Positions 17,510 to 26,163 of a DNA stretch of 51,315 nt are shown here, piece after piece. Position 1 is the first letter of the stretch. Every line of letters begins with the position of its first letter. Below the pieces are notes generated by a model. That model ran no database searches and was not told the origin of the DNA. It saw nothing but the letters and a program-made list of their open reading frames with translations. Location: NCBI GenBank assembly GCA_030612365.1, contig JAUWOA010000006.1, positions 1 to 51,315 of the forward strand, written 5' to 3'. The translations under genes and the position numbers were made by a program. Origin of the DNA: Candidatus Thorarchaeota archaeon (lineage in GTDB: Archaea; Asgardarchaeota; Thorarchaeia; Thorarchaeales; Thorarchaeaceae).

Positions 17510-19465
17510 TTGAATTCAATAGATGAACGAATGAGATCAGTGGAAGAGAGCATCGCTCTCTCAGAGAGGGCAATTGCCCAGCTTCAGCAAGACTTGAGAG
17601 AAAAAGAAGAACGACTCAGACAGGCGTTTGCAGAGGCCATGCAGTACATTGAATCGAGCACTATTGACCTGGACGAGTTGGATTCGTTCATTAGTGAGTG
17701 GACCAAGCGGCCCTATGCGATCATTCCCCGGAAGGAACGAGAGTGGCTTCTCATAGTGCCCAAGTGCTTCAAGCTGCACTTCGGCTGGTTCGAGCGTGAG
17801 GAGGGTGCCTACAACGTCTTTGTCGTCAACCCCTATTTTGATTTGATTCAACCGATCCCTCCGCAGCTCAAGGAGGAACTGGACCTCTCGAGACCGTTCG
17901 ACGGGATCCTAGTCGACCAGGGCAGGCTGATCATCAAGCGTCCCGACAGGGACCCTATCAAGAAGGTCCAAAAACACTATCAGAGGTATCTGGCACAGAA
18001 ACCGATTGATGACCGTACTCTGAGAGTGAAGAAGGGTCAAGAATTCAATCTGATAGCTGCTCTCATTCGAGATGGGATCCTTCCATTCGTACCCAGGCCC
18101 GTTGTTCATGAGGATATCCAAGACCGACACTGCAGGTTCACTCTCAGGGATTATCAACAGCGCGACTTCGATAGGTTCCTGGAGCTCGGTGCCTGTGGCA
18201 TTTTCTATCCGATGGGTATGGGAAAGACTGTCATGGGTCTTGAGGCTATGTGCCAGCTCAAGGGACGGAAGCTTGTCCTTGTGCCCTCAGTGATGCTCAG
18301 AGAACAGTGGCTCGAGAACATTCGCGAAAACACTGACCTGAAACCGGATGAGTACCTGGTCCAGGTGTATCACAAGAACTACGTTCCGAAGCTCATGAGA
18401 GAGGAGTGGACCTTGGTGATTTATGACGAATGCCACAGACTGCCTGCGAACACATTCCTCCAGCTCTCCACTCTTCACACTAAGTACAGACTCAATCTGA
18501 CTGCTACTCCCTTCCGTGAGGATGGAAGGATTGACCTAGTCTGGGCGTTGAGTGGAATGCCGCTCGGTGTCAACTGGACGTACTTCCTGGAGAGAGGTCT
18601 CATCATTCAGCCTGAGATTGTGGTCTTCATTGAGAGCGATATCAAGGCAAAGACTGAGCGTTGTGACGAACTCCTGGCTCGAGAGGGAAAGACGATTATT
18701 TTCTGTGATTCATTAGACCTTGGTCGCAGACTCTCGAAGAGATATCAGATCCCTTTTATCCATGGCAGCACTCCTGCAAAGGATCGCATGGTCACAATCC
18801 GCAAGTCAGAACAGGTAATAGTGAGCCGTGTGGGGGATATGGGGATCTCAGTCTCAGACCTGGAGCGTGTTATCGAGTTCGACTTCCTCTATGGTTCCAG
18901 GTCGCAGGAGATGCAGCGCATGGGCAGGCTGTTTCATGGTGCCTACAAGGGAGAACACAATGTTCTCATGACTGTCGAGCAGTACATCAAGCACAGAAAG
19001 CGACTCTATGGAGTCTATGAAAAGGGCTTCAAGGTGAATATTGTCCGTGGCCCTGGAGTTCCTGCCGACCTCTCTATACATGACAGAGGACGCGCTCGTT
19101 CTGTGAAAGTTCAGGACTTGAGACCGTTCGCACGTCAGGCAGCTCGAGAGAAGTCTCCTTCAAGAAAGGTTCAGTTTCCTGCAGAGGACACAAGCCAGTT
19201 TCCGCCTCTTGACGAGCGACGAGATCTCGACAGAGAACTCATCCTTGAGATTCTGGGTTCGGACTATGTTGTGAACCAGGGCGGTGTCGAGATTAAGACA
19301 ATCAGGGCAATCCTCGACCACAATCACATCAAGTACAGGGCATGGTATACGATCCGTGACCTGGTCAAGAGGATGTACGATGCCTACGACATTGCGGGAC
19401 GGACGATTGGAAGGTCACGCATCTACTTCTTGCCTCCGAGCAAGACTCAGGAGGCCGAGAGATGA
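17510..19465 (+). CDS. SF2 DNA helicase, XPB-like, with N-terminal coiled coil (TTG 17510 or ATG 17531 start likely)
   Basis: FYPMGMGKTVMGLEA, VIYDECHRLPA, LNLTATPFREDGR, QEMQRMGRLFHG. Confidence 0.85.
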   Translation: MNSIDERMRSVEESIALSERAIAQLQQDLREKEERLRQAFAEAMQYIESSTIDLDELDSFISEWTKRPYAIIPRKEREWLLIVPKCFKLHFGWFEREEGAYNVFVVNPYFDLIQPIPPQLKEELDLSRPFDGILVDQGRLIIKRPDRDPIKKVQKHYQRYLAQKPIDDRTLRVKKGQEFNLIAALIRDGILPFVPRPVVHEDIQDRHCRFTLRDYQQRDFDRFLELGACGIFYPMGMGKTVMGLEAMCQLKGRKLVLVPSVMLREQWLENIRENTDLKPDEYLVQVYHKNYVPKLMREEWTLVIYDECHRLPANTFLQLSTLHTKYRLNLTATPFREDGRIDLVWALSGMPLGVNWTYFLERGLIIQPEIVVFIESDIKAKTERCDELLAREGKTIIFCDSLDLGRRLSKRYQIPFIHGSTPAKDRMVTIRKSEQVIVSRVGDMGISVSDLERVIEFDFLYGSRSQEMQRMGRLFHGAYKGEHNVLMTVEQYIKHRKRLYGVYEKGFKVNIVRGPGVPADLSIHDRGRARSVKVQDLRPFARQAAREKSPSRKVQFPAEDTSQFPPLDERRDLDRELILEILGSDYVVNQGGVEIKTIRAILDHNHIKYRAWYTIRDLVKRMYDAYDIAGRTIGRSRIYFLPPSKTQEAER

Positions 19466-19866
19466 CAGTCAAACCCTATATTCTAGCTCTGCTCGAAGGC
19501 GATCCCATTAGGGGCAAGACCAAGGTTGTGCACCAATTGTTCTTGATTGCGAAGGATATAGTCAAAGAGAAGACCGATTTCAAATTCTTTCCCTATCAGT
19601 TCGGTCCTTATTCTACTGTAGTCGCACAAGAATTTAATTCTCTGATTGATCAGGGTCATGTGAAACACTCCAAGTCTGGTAATACTTTCATTTTCGAACT
19701 GACCGACTCAGGAAGAGAGCTTGTAAGACAACAAGACTTGGATATACAGATTGTGGAGAAGATTCAATCCTTGAAAGAGGCGACTGCAAATCACCGAGTC
19801 AAAGACATGCTTGATATCATTTGGGCCAAGTATCCCGAATATTTGGTAAATGCAAGGATATTCTGA
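19462..19866 (+). CDS. YwgA-like / winged-helix protein
   Basis: HQLFLIAKDIVKEKTDFKFFPYQFGPYSTVVAQEFNSLIDQGHV. Confidence 0.5.
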   Translation: MTVKPYILALLEGDPIRGKTKVVHQLFLIAKDIVKEKTDFKFFPYQFGPYSTVVAQEFNSLIDQGHVKHSKSGNTFIFELTDSGRELVRQQDLDIQIVEKIQSLKEATANHRVKDMLDIIWAKYPEYLVNARIF

Positions 19867-19907
19867 TAATCTTAAAGACTTCCCTAGTCATTGCTTATTT
19901 GTCCGGT

Positions 19908-19921
19908 TGTGAGTGATAACC
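19908..19921 (+). repeat. attR core TGTGAGTGATAACC
   Basis: Exact match to 7866-7879. Confidence 0.85.
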
Positions 19922-20095
19922 ACGAATGACAATCTTGATGCACTACGCTTCTACCAAAGGCGGGGCTTTACAATCACTAACGTTCACACTGATGCTCTGA
20001 AAGAGTCACGCAGACTGAAGCCGGAAATTCCAAAAACAGGGCTCTACGATATCCCCATGCGCGACGAAATCGAGCTGGAAAAGAACCTTCGCTGA
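19913..20095 (+). pseudogene. C-terminal half of the GNAT acetyltransferase interrupted by the element
   Basis: VITTNDNLDALRFYQRRGFTITNVHTDALKESRRLKPEIPKTGLYDIPMRDEIELEKNLR completes the 7568-7870 fold. Confidence 0.85.
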
Positions 20096-20102
20096 AATAC
20101 TG

Positions 20103-20399
20103 TTACCTAAAGGGCCCGATTCTCATTGCCCAGACAGCATCTTTTGAGAATCCCCCAGGCAAGATCAATGCAATAAGACCCATCAAGACTAGGAGAACAC
20201 CAAGAAGCAAAGCAAGAATCACATAGCCTCCGTAGTTTGACACAATGATTGCCGAACCCGTATAGGCAGCAACTAGCACCACGCTAAGACCAAGAACGAT
20301 GCCACCGACAACAATGGCGATTCCCGAAATGAAAAGAATGCGACCTACGCGCTTCAGCCTTGGCCGAGCTGGTGAACCTGTGTCTGTTTCTTCTTCCAT
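20103..20399 (-). CDS. Small membrane protein
   Basis: Two to three hydrophobic segments. Confidence 0.6.
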   Translation of the reverse strand: MEEETDTGSPARPRLKRVGRILFISGIAIVVGGIVLGLSVVLVAAYTGSAIIVSNYGGYVILALLLGVLLVLMGLIALILPGGFSKDAVWAMRIGPFR

Positions 20400-20521
20400 T
20401 TATTTCCCCTCGTGTACTATCTTAGCCCCTACCGAGATAAAGATTGAGTTCTAGTGAAGGCAGGTTACAGCATCTTTAATACAGGTCAGGAACAATATTT
20501 CAGACACTCGGAGGAGTAGAC

Positions 20522-20668
20522 ATGCCTGAAAAGGAAGACGATGAAATTGTTGATTCTCAGAAGCTCTCGAGCCGTGATAAGAAGGAACTCAAAGAAGGCC
20601 TGTGCGTGAATTGCGCGATTTTTGCGTTCATATTCATGTTTGCAGCAATGATTGCGCTCGTCCTCTAG
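20522..20668 (+). CDS. 48-aa single-pass membrane microprotein
   Basis: MPEKEDDEIVDSQKLSSRDKKELKEGLCVNCAIFAFIFMFAAMIALVL; not in the supplied ORF list. Confidence 0.5.
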   Translation: MPEKEDDEIVDSQKLSSRDKKELKEGLCVNCAIFAFIFMFAAMIALVL

Positions 20669-21059
20669 AAAACGGAGAAGCACTGGTGTGACGTTTCTAA
20701 TCGACCCTCCACTGCTGATAATATTCGGTTATGTGTCCTTCATCATAGGAAACGCTCTGAAACACAAGACGCAGCTTCCGATATCGAAAGCTTTGGTTAT
20801 ATTCAGCCTCTGTACCATAATATTCACGAGCAGTTCTCTTTACCTCAATATGGGGTATGTTGATTTCTTCTGGCTGCCATTTGTGCCTGCTGTGGCGTCC
20901 GGCAAAGACCTCATGATAAACTCAGGCATCTTTTCGTTCGAATCCACAAACACAGCAGGACTCATTGATGCGCTTGCATTCCTACAGATAGCGATCTATC
21001 CGATTTGGATCTATCTTGGAGTGAAACTCTACCGTTACAGACATACTGAGCGTATCTGA
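20652..21059 (+). CDS. Small multi-pass membrane protein
   Basis: LLIIFGYVSFIIGNAL, ALVIFSLCTIIFTSSSLYL, ALAFLQIAIYPIWIYLGVKLY. Confidence 0.6.
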   Translation: MRSSSRKRRSTGVTFLIDPPLLIIFGYVSFIIGNALKHKTQLPISKALVIFSLCTIIFTSSSLYLNMGYVDFFWLPFVPAVASGKDLMINSGIFSFESTNTAGLIDALAFLQIAIYPIWIYLGVKLYRYRHTERI

Positions 21060-21110
21060 CAGAGGCTCAGAAAAAAGGGGGTGTGGGACCCAAAGGGCCC
21101 CAAGCTGATT

Positions 21111-22511
21111 CTAATCTTCTTCCTCCTCGTCGTCACCAAGTCGCTTTCCTGGCTTGAAGCGAGATGTCTTCCTGTCAACGGAAAGCCGCCCTGGTTGCTC
21201 TCCCGAGAGGTCATGTCCAGGCTTGCCCTTCGAAATACCCTCAGCCCGCTCACTCGGCCATGACTCACCAGGAGCTGGAGCCCGCTCGGCTATCTCCTCA
21301 TCTACTTCTCCGGCCTCGAAAGTTTCACCCTCCTCCTTGGCTCTGTCGATTATGCGATCAACTCGTTGTACGCGCAAGTAGTACAGACTTGTAAAAATCG
21401 CAACCAATGGGAAAGCTATGAGTTTTGCAATGTCCTTGAATAGGAATGCAGCATCGGAATCTGCTATGAGTTCGGTTTGGAACCAGCCGGCCAGAATCGA
21501 GGTCGGTGCAGCAGTGGACACAGATATGATACTGTCAACGAAGAAGAAACCACTAGCCAAGAAAAACGTGAGTAGCGGCCCAAGATCCCGCAGACGAGAT
21601 CGCGACTCCTCCACGGCTTCGGTCACAGTTCTACCAATGCCACTCATCGCGTAGGCCAGAAAGAAGAGGGACATGCCTATGTCTACCGGGGTCAGTCCAG
21701 AGGCGCCGGTCCTACGAATCACATTAACCAGGAAGTACCCCGAGTACAATGCAATGAATACAGTCAACAGAGCCACATTTAGAGCTGCACCCTTCTTGGC
21801 GTATTTGAGAAAAGCGAAGATGGAGATCAACGCAAACAGTCCTAACATGCCAAAGGCAAGGTAGAGATACGGCAAGTGGGTATTGATATTTATTAGATAA
21901 TCAGGAAAGGTGGCTCCAACAGCGTCGCCCAACCCGAAGTAGTTGCCTGGTAAGAGAACCAAAGCGAATATCGCTTCAGCTGCTATTATGACAAGTCCAA
22001 TCACGAGTATAATGAAGCTACCAATGGTTATCCCCCAACCGCCCTTCTTTGGCTCTGCAATAGTGGCAATCCTCAAACTGGTTCTAGATGATAGATACGC
22101 TTGGAACGCAATCCAGCCAACCCAACAGAACATGGCAAAGAAGATCATGGGACTGTTACCGAAGAGCCTGGCCATGAACACTGAGATTGCAAAGGATATC
22201 GCAAACCATGAGATGCCTATCATCTCGTTCCACCTGCCGCGACCCCTGCGTTTTATCCACAGTTTGTCCAACCCAAGTCCGGTGAGTATCGTACCAATCA
22301 TGAAGTAGATAGTGCCAGTGGCGCCTGTGTAGGCAAAGAAGTTCACCAAAAGTTCCTCGGTGGGTGTACCTACAAATTGCGTCATCAACCATGATACGAA
22401 TAGACCCAAGAATGTGGTGGCAACGAAAATGGTTACATATGCAACAAATCGCTTGGTCTTGAAGAAGACCCCTAGTCCAGAAAACATATCGCTTAGAATC
22501 GGGATTCCCAA
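21111..22511 (-). CDS. Multi-pass membrane protein with acidic C-terminal tail
   Basis: About ten TM segments; tail GKRLGDDEEEED. Confidence 0.7.
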   Translation of the reverse strand: MGIPILSDMFSGLGVFFKTKRFVAYVTIFVATTFLGLFVSWLMTQFVGTPTEELLVNFFAYTGATGTIYFMIGTILTGLGLDKLWIKRRGRGRWNEMIGISWFAISFAISVFMARLFGNSPMIFFAMFCWVGWIAFQAYLSSRTSLRIATIAEPKKGGWGITIGSFIILVIGLVIIAAEAIFALVLLPGNYFGLGDAVGATFPDYLININTHLPYLYLAFGMLGLFALISIFAFLKYAKKGAALNVALLTVFIALYSGYFLVNVIRRTGASGLTPVDIGMSLFFLAYAMSGIGRTVTEAVEESRSRLRDLGPLLTFFLASGFFFVDSIISVSTAAPTSILAGWFQTELIADSDAAFLFKDIAKLIAFPLVAIFTSLYYLRVQRVDRIIDRAKEEGETFEAGEVDEEIAERAPAPGESWPSERAEGISKGKPGHDLSGEQPGRLSVDRKTSRFKPGKRLGDDEEEED

Positions 22512-22755
22512 AGCAGAAACCTCCCTTACGCTGTTCTTTCTAGGTCAACCTATGGTTTTAAGCTTTGCATTGACAAAGAGAGAATATCGAAAGAAATCCT
22601 ACCGCCGACAATACTTGCGCACCTCGCTGACCTTAATAGACTTCAAGCGAATGTTAGATACAGTGGTCATGTAGCTGGTAGGGCCTAGTTCTGCAAAATG
22701 CCCTCGATACAAACTCCCCCTCCTACCATAGCCCTGCCAGCTCTGGCCACACCTT

Positions 22756-23613
22756 TTACACTTCTTCGAACTCTTCAGTTTTGAGTGTCAGCTTTCTAGG
22801 ATTTGCTAGTAGGCTAATCTCATGCCTGTGTTGCAGTGGAATGTCCGTTCCTTTCTGCCATTTTTTGATACCTTTCTCCAGCCGCTTGAATATCTCACCG
22901 CGGTAAGCTATCACAACGGAAAAGCATTGCAGAATCCTGCAGAACCATTCGTTCTCAGCCAGAACAGAGTCCTTCACCTTTACAACGAACTCCCCGCCGA
23001 TGTCACCCCACTTGCTATCGATCTCTGCCACAGTCTTGCCGCTGGCTAGACGCACGACCTTGAAATCATCGCCCATGGTTGCGCGCTTGCCTTCGATTCT
23101 AAAGACTTCGAACGTTTTGTTTGGCCCAAGGATGTAGAACGCGTAGTTCTCAGTGGCCATGGCACCGCGTCGAACTTGCCTGATGTAGGTGACGACTTCA
23201 GTTTCTCTTGAAACCACAGCGAATGCTAGCATTGGCTTATCAGAAACATAGCTATTCGTGTACTCATCTGCCACCATCTCTTCGATTGTTGCAACCCACG
23301 AACCGCGGGCTGTGAAAAGCTTCAAGACAAGACGACGCAACAGCTCATCTTCCTGTTCGTGCCATACTGATTTCCGTAGGATAATGAACCCAATCCGCTC
23401 CATCTTGGATAGCTTCTTCTCGCCACGCTTCGTCTTTGCTTCCTTTATCTTCCCGATTATGTCAGCGTCCCTGGTGAACTGGCGGCTCTTAGCTCTCCAG
23501 ACTTCATACTGGCGTATTCCGACCTCTTCACCATGAAATCCTGTACTGTAGAGATCCTGTGACAGAATTCGGAACACAGGACCAACCTTTCGATCATCTT
23601 CATTCTTTGGCAC
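22756..23613 (-). CDS. Protein with a LURP-one/tubby-C-like (LOR) region
   Basis: ASGKTVAEIDSKWGDIGGEFVVKVKDSVLAENEWFCRILQCFSVVIAYR resembles LOR C-termini. Confidence 0.45.
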   Translation of the reverse strand: MPKNEDDRKVGPVFRILSQDLYSTGFHGEEVGIRQYEVWRAKSRQFTRDADIIGKIKEAKTKRGEKKLSKMERIGFIILRKSVWHEQEDELLRRLVLKLFTARGSWVATIEEMVADEYTNSYVSDKPMLAFAVVSRETEVVTYIRQVRRGAMATENYAFYILGPNKTFEVFRIEGKRATMGDDFKVVRLASGKTVAEIDSKWGDIGGEFVVKVKDSVLAENEWFCRILQCFSVVIAYRGEIFKRLEKGIKKWQKGTDIPLQHRHEISLLANPRKLTLKTEEFEEV

Positions 23614-23643
23614 GGTTATTTTCCCTCTATTGGTTCAATTACA

Positions 23644-24468
23644 ATGACTAGCAAGAAGTCACATAAAAAGTCATCATTTGGGGGAAATGCTTTTGAGGCA
23701 GTCTGCATTTTAGGCATTTCATCGTGGGATGTGAGCAATCAAATGGTTTCTTTGCCTCAAGTGATTTTCCTAGCCGTTTACTTGGTTATTATGGGTGTGT
23801 TCATCGCACTGATGACCATAGGCTATCGTAAGATGCCTGATGAGAAGAAAGGATACCTTCGATGGATACTGCTTTCAAATGTGATGCTTGCTCTTGGTGA
23901 CTGCCTGCATCTGGCGGGATCTATCGTCGGTTACAATACGGGCACTGACTTGGCTATTATTGAGTTGCTTGGTCTTGAAGTCCAGCTCGGTATAGTAGGG
24001 ATGATGGCAACATCAACAACGATGTCAGTCTATTTCCTGTTTCTTATCTTCTACAACACGCGCAAGTATCAAGACGGCACATTCACACACCTTGATTACG
24101 CGCTCATTGCCCTCTTCGTCGTTAGAATAGCACTCATATTCAATCCGGCCAACATCTGGTTTACGTCCCAACTTCTGCCTGGTGAGTACAACTATACAGC
24201 GTGGCTTCGAAACATTCCGCTTCTGATTCTCGGGGTTGCTTCAGTCATCTTAGTGTGGCGCAATGCGAAAGCCTCTCAAGAGAAGAAGATGGTGTGGGTA
24301 ACCTATGCGCTCATGACAACTTGGGTGTCTTATGCGTTCACTGCGTTCCTGCCCTTAGATGTCATGATGAAGGCGACCATATACATGATACACACAGTAG
24401 CGTACTTGGTTGCTGTCTACTACATCTATCGCTCCGAATTCCATGTAGCATCCGAAGCCAACACATAG
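23644..24468 (+). CDS. Seven-TM-like membrane protein of unknown function (true start may be internal)
   Basis: About seven hydrophobic helices from MVSLPQVIFLAVYLVIMGVF. Confidence 0.65.
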   Translation: MTSKKSHKKSSFGGNAFEAVCILGISSWDVSNQMVSLPQVIFLAVYLVIMGVFIALMTIGYRKMPDEKKGYLRWILLSNVMLALGDCLHLAGSIVGYNTGTDLAIIELLGLEVQLGIVGMMATSTTMSVYFLFLIFYNTRKYQDGTFTHLDYALIALFVVRIALIFNPANIWFTSQLLPGEYNYTAWLRNIPLLILGVASVILVWRNAKASQEKKMVWVTYALMTTWVSYAFTAFLPLDVMMKATIYMIHTVAYLVAVYYIYRSEFHVASEANT

Positions 24469-24525
24469 CTGGTGGATATGCACAAGCTTCATATCGGGGA
24501 TTCCTTGAGCCATGCCGCATAGACA

Positions 24526-26127
24526 ATGATTGAGAATCTTCTGATCATGATTGGCGGTCTTGCTCTCTTCATGTATGCAATTACGCTGCTGCGGGAAACC
24601 CTTGGCAAGATATCTGGAAAACGAGTGGCGAAAATCCTTGAGAAAACCACTGACAGTCCAGTAAAGGGAATGGGTGTAGGAACCGCCGCAACGCTGATGA
24701 CTCAAAGTTCAAGCATCACTGTGCTAACATTGATCGGTTTTGTTAACGCCGGGATGATGACGTTTAGACAGTCAGTCCATGTCATGTTAGGATCGGAGAT
24801 AGGCACAACGATAACCGCTCAGCTTGTATCGTTTAAAATAGGCATAGGCTTCGCCTGGCTGCTGATCGCAATTGGATTCTTCACGACTATGTTCCTGAAG
24901 AATGAAAACGCCAAGATGGTTGGGCGAGTGATATTCAGCCTAGGTCTCTTGTTTCTCTCAATGGATTTCATGAAGAATGGCGCCTCCGAACTGGGACAGA
25001 GTCAATTCTTTGTTGACATGATTATCGCATTCGGCGTGATCCCGATTTTCGGCATCTTAATCGGTGCAGCGATTGCTGGAATCACCCAAAGCAGTTCAGC
25101 CACAACGAGCTTGGTTATCGCGATGAGCATGGCAGGTGTTATTGGCCTTCCTGCAGCAATAGCTCTTATCATGGGAGCCAACATCGGCACTTGTTTCCTA
25201 GAGAACATGGCAGCCATAGGTGCAACAACTCCAGCAAAAAGAACGGCCATAGCGCAGACGATTATCAATATCATTGGAGTTGCTGTATTCTTCCCGTTCT
25301 TCGAACAATTCGCTGATGTAGTCGCGCTCACATCGAATGACCTTCCTCGGCAGATTGCGAATGCTCATACCATCTTCAATGTCACTGTAAGCTTCATGCT
25401 AATCCCTTTCGTGGGGCTCATTGTCAAGTTGTGTGAGAAACTCATTCCTGACAAAGAAGGAGAGATCATTGGAACACATTACTTCGATGACGAAATGCTT
25501 CACATACCACAGGTTGCCCTGCTCGAGGCTCAAAGGGAGATGATTGCAACTGGCGAGCTCACTGTGAAGATGATAGATTTGAGCAGGAAAGCTTTGCTCC
25601 ACCGTGATTTGGAGGCGGCAAAGAAGGTCATCAGGTACGAGGACAAGGTTGATGACAGCTGTAGGGCTACAGAGAAGTTTATCGACAAAATAAGAGAAGA
25701 AGAGCTGAACAAAGCCGACGCCCTGTGGCGCATGAAACTGCTGGCGATTCTTGTGGACATAGAGCGTGTCGGAGACCTCACATCCAACATAGCAGAATTC
25801 GCAATCGACCGATTGACTGCCGAGATTTCATTCTCAGCCGCTGCTGTCATAGATATGGAAGATATGTTCAAACTTGTTGAAGAAACATACGACACATCGA
25901 TAGATGCGTTGCGAACAAGAAACAAGGATGTAGCTGAGAGAGCAATCCTGCTAGAAGACAAGGTGGATGAGCTTGAGAGAGAGCTACGGGAGGGTCACGA
26001 GAAGCGGTCAGCCGCAGGTGTATGCATGCCTCAAGCTGATAGCGTCTTCGTGGAAACCTTGAGGAATCTGGAGCGGGTTAGTGATCACGCAGATAACATC
26101 GCAGCAGATGTGCAGATGAAGTACTGA
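24526..26127 (+). CDS. Na+/phosphate cotransporter (NptA/PNaS family) with C-terminal PhoU-like domain
   Basis: GTAATLMTQSSSITVLTLIGFVNAG and AGITQSSSATTSLVIAM QSSS repeats; helical PhoU-like C-terminus. Confidence 0.9.
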   Translation: MIENLLIMIGGLALFMYAITLLRETLGKISGKRVAKILEKTTDSPVKGMGVGTAATLMTQSSSITVLTLIGFVNAGMMTFRQSVHVMLGSEIGTTITAQLVSFKIGIGFAWLLIAIGFFTTMFLKNENAKMVGRVIFSLGLLFLSMDFMKNGASELGQSQFFVDMIIAFGVIPIFGILIGAAIAGITQSSSATTSLVIAMSMAGVIGLPAAIALIMGANIGTCFLENMAAIGATTPAKRTAIAQTIINIIGVAVFFPFFEQFADVVALTSNDLPRQIANAHTIFNVTVSFMLIPFVGLIVKLCEKLIPDKEGEIIGTHYFDDEMLHIPQVALLEAQREMIATGELTVKMIDLSRKALLHRDLEAAKKVIRYEDKVDDSCRATEKFIDKIREEELNKADALWRMKLLAILVDIERVGDLTSNIAEFAIDRLTAEISFSAAAVIDMEDMFKLVEETYDTSIDALRTRNKDVAERAILLEDKVDELERELREGHEKRSAAGVCMPQADSVFVETLRNLERVSDHADNIAADVQMKY

Positions 26128-26163
26128 ATGGTGTGCAGACGAAGAGCAATTAGCTGTCGACAT

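Larger units (their letters stand above)
7866..19921. mobile_element. Integrated genetic element with tyrosine recombinase, ~12.06 kb
   Basis: 14-bp direct repeat TGTGAGTGATAACC at 7866-7879 and 19908-19921; integrase next to the left end; flanks are two halves of one GNAT gene. Confidence 0.88.

Noticed and set aside
15110-19465. Calling the cargo a DISARM or BREX system
   Set aside because: No PLD nuclease, DUF1998, PglZ or BrxL-like protein seen; only a generic methylase/helicase resemblance.
24355-25961. Minus-strand ORFs over the Na/Pi cotransporter
   Set aside because: Low-complexity antisense translations of a confident transporter gene.
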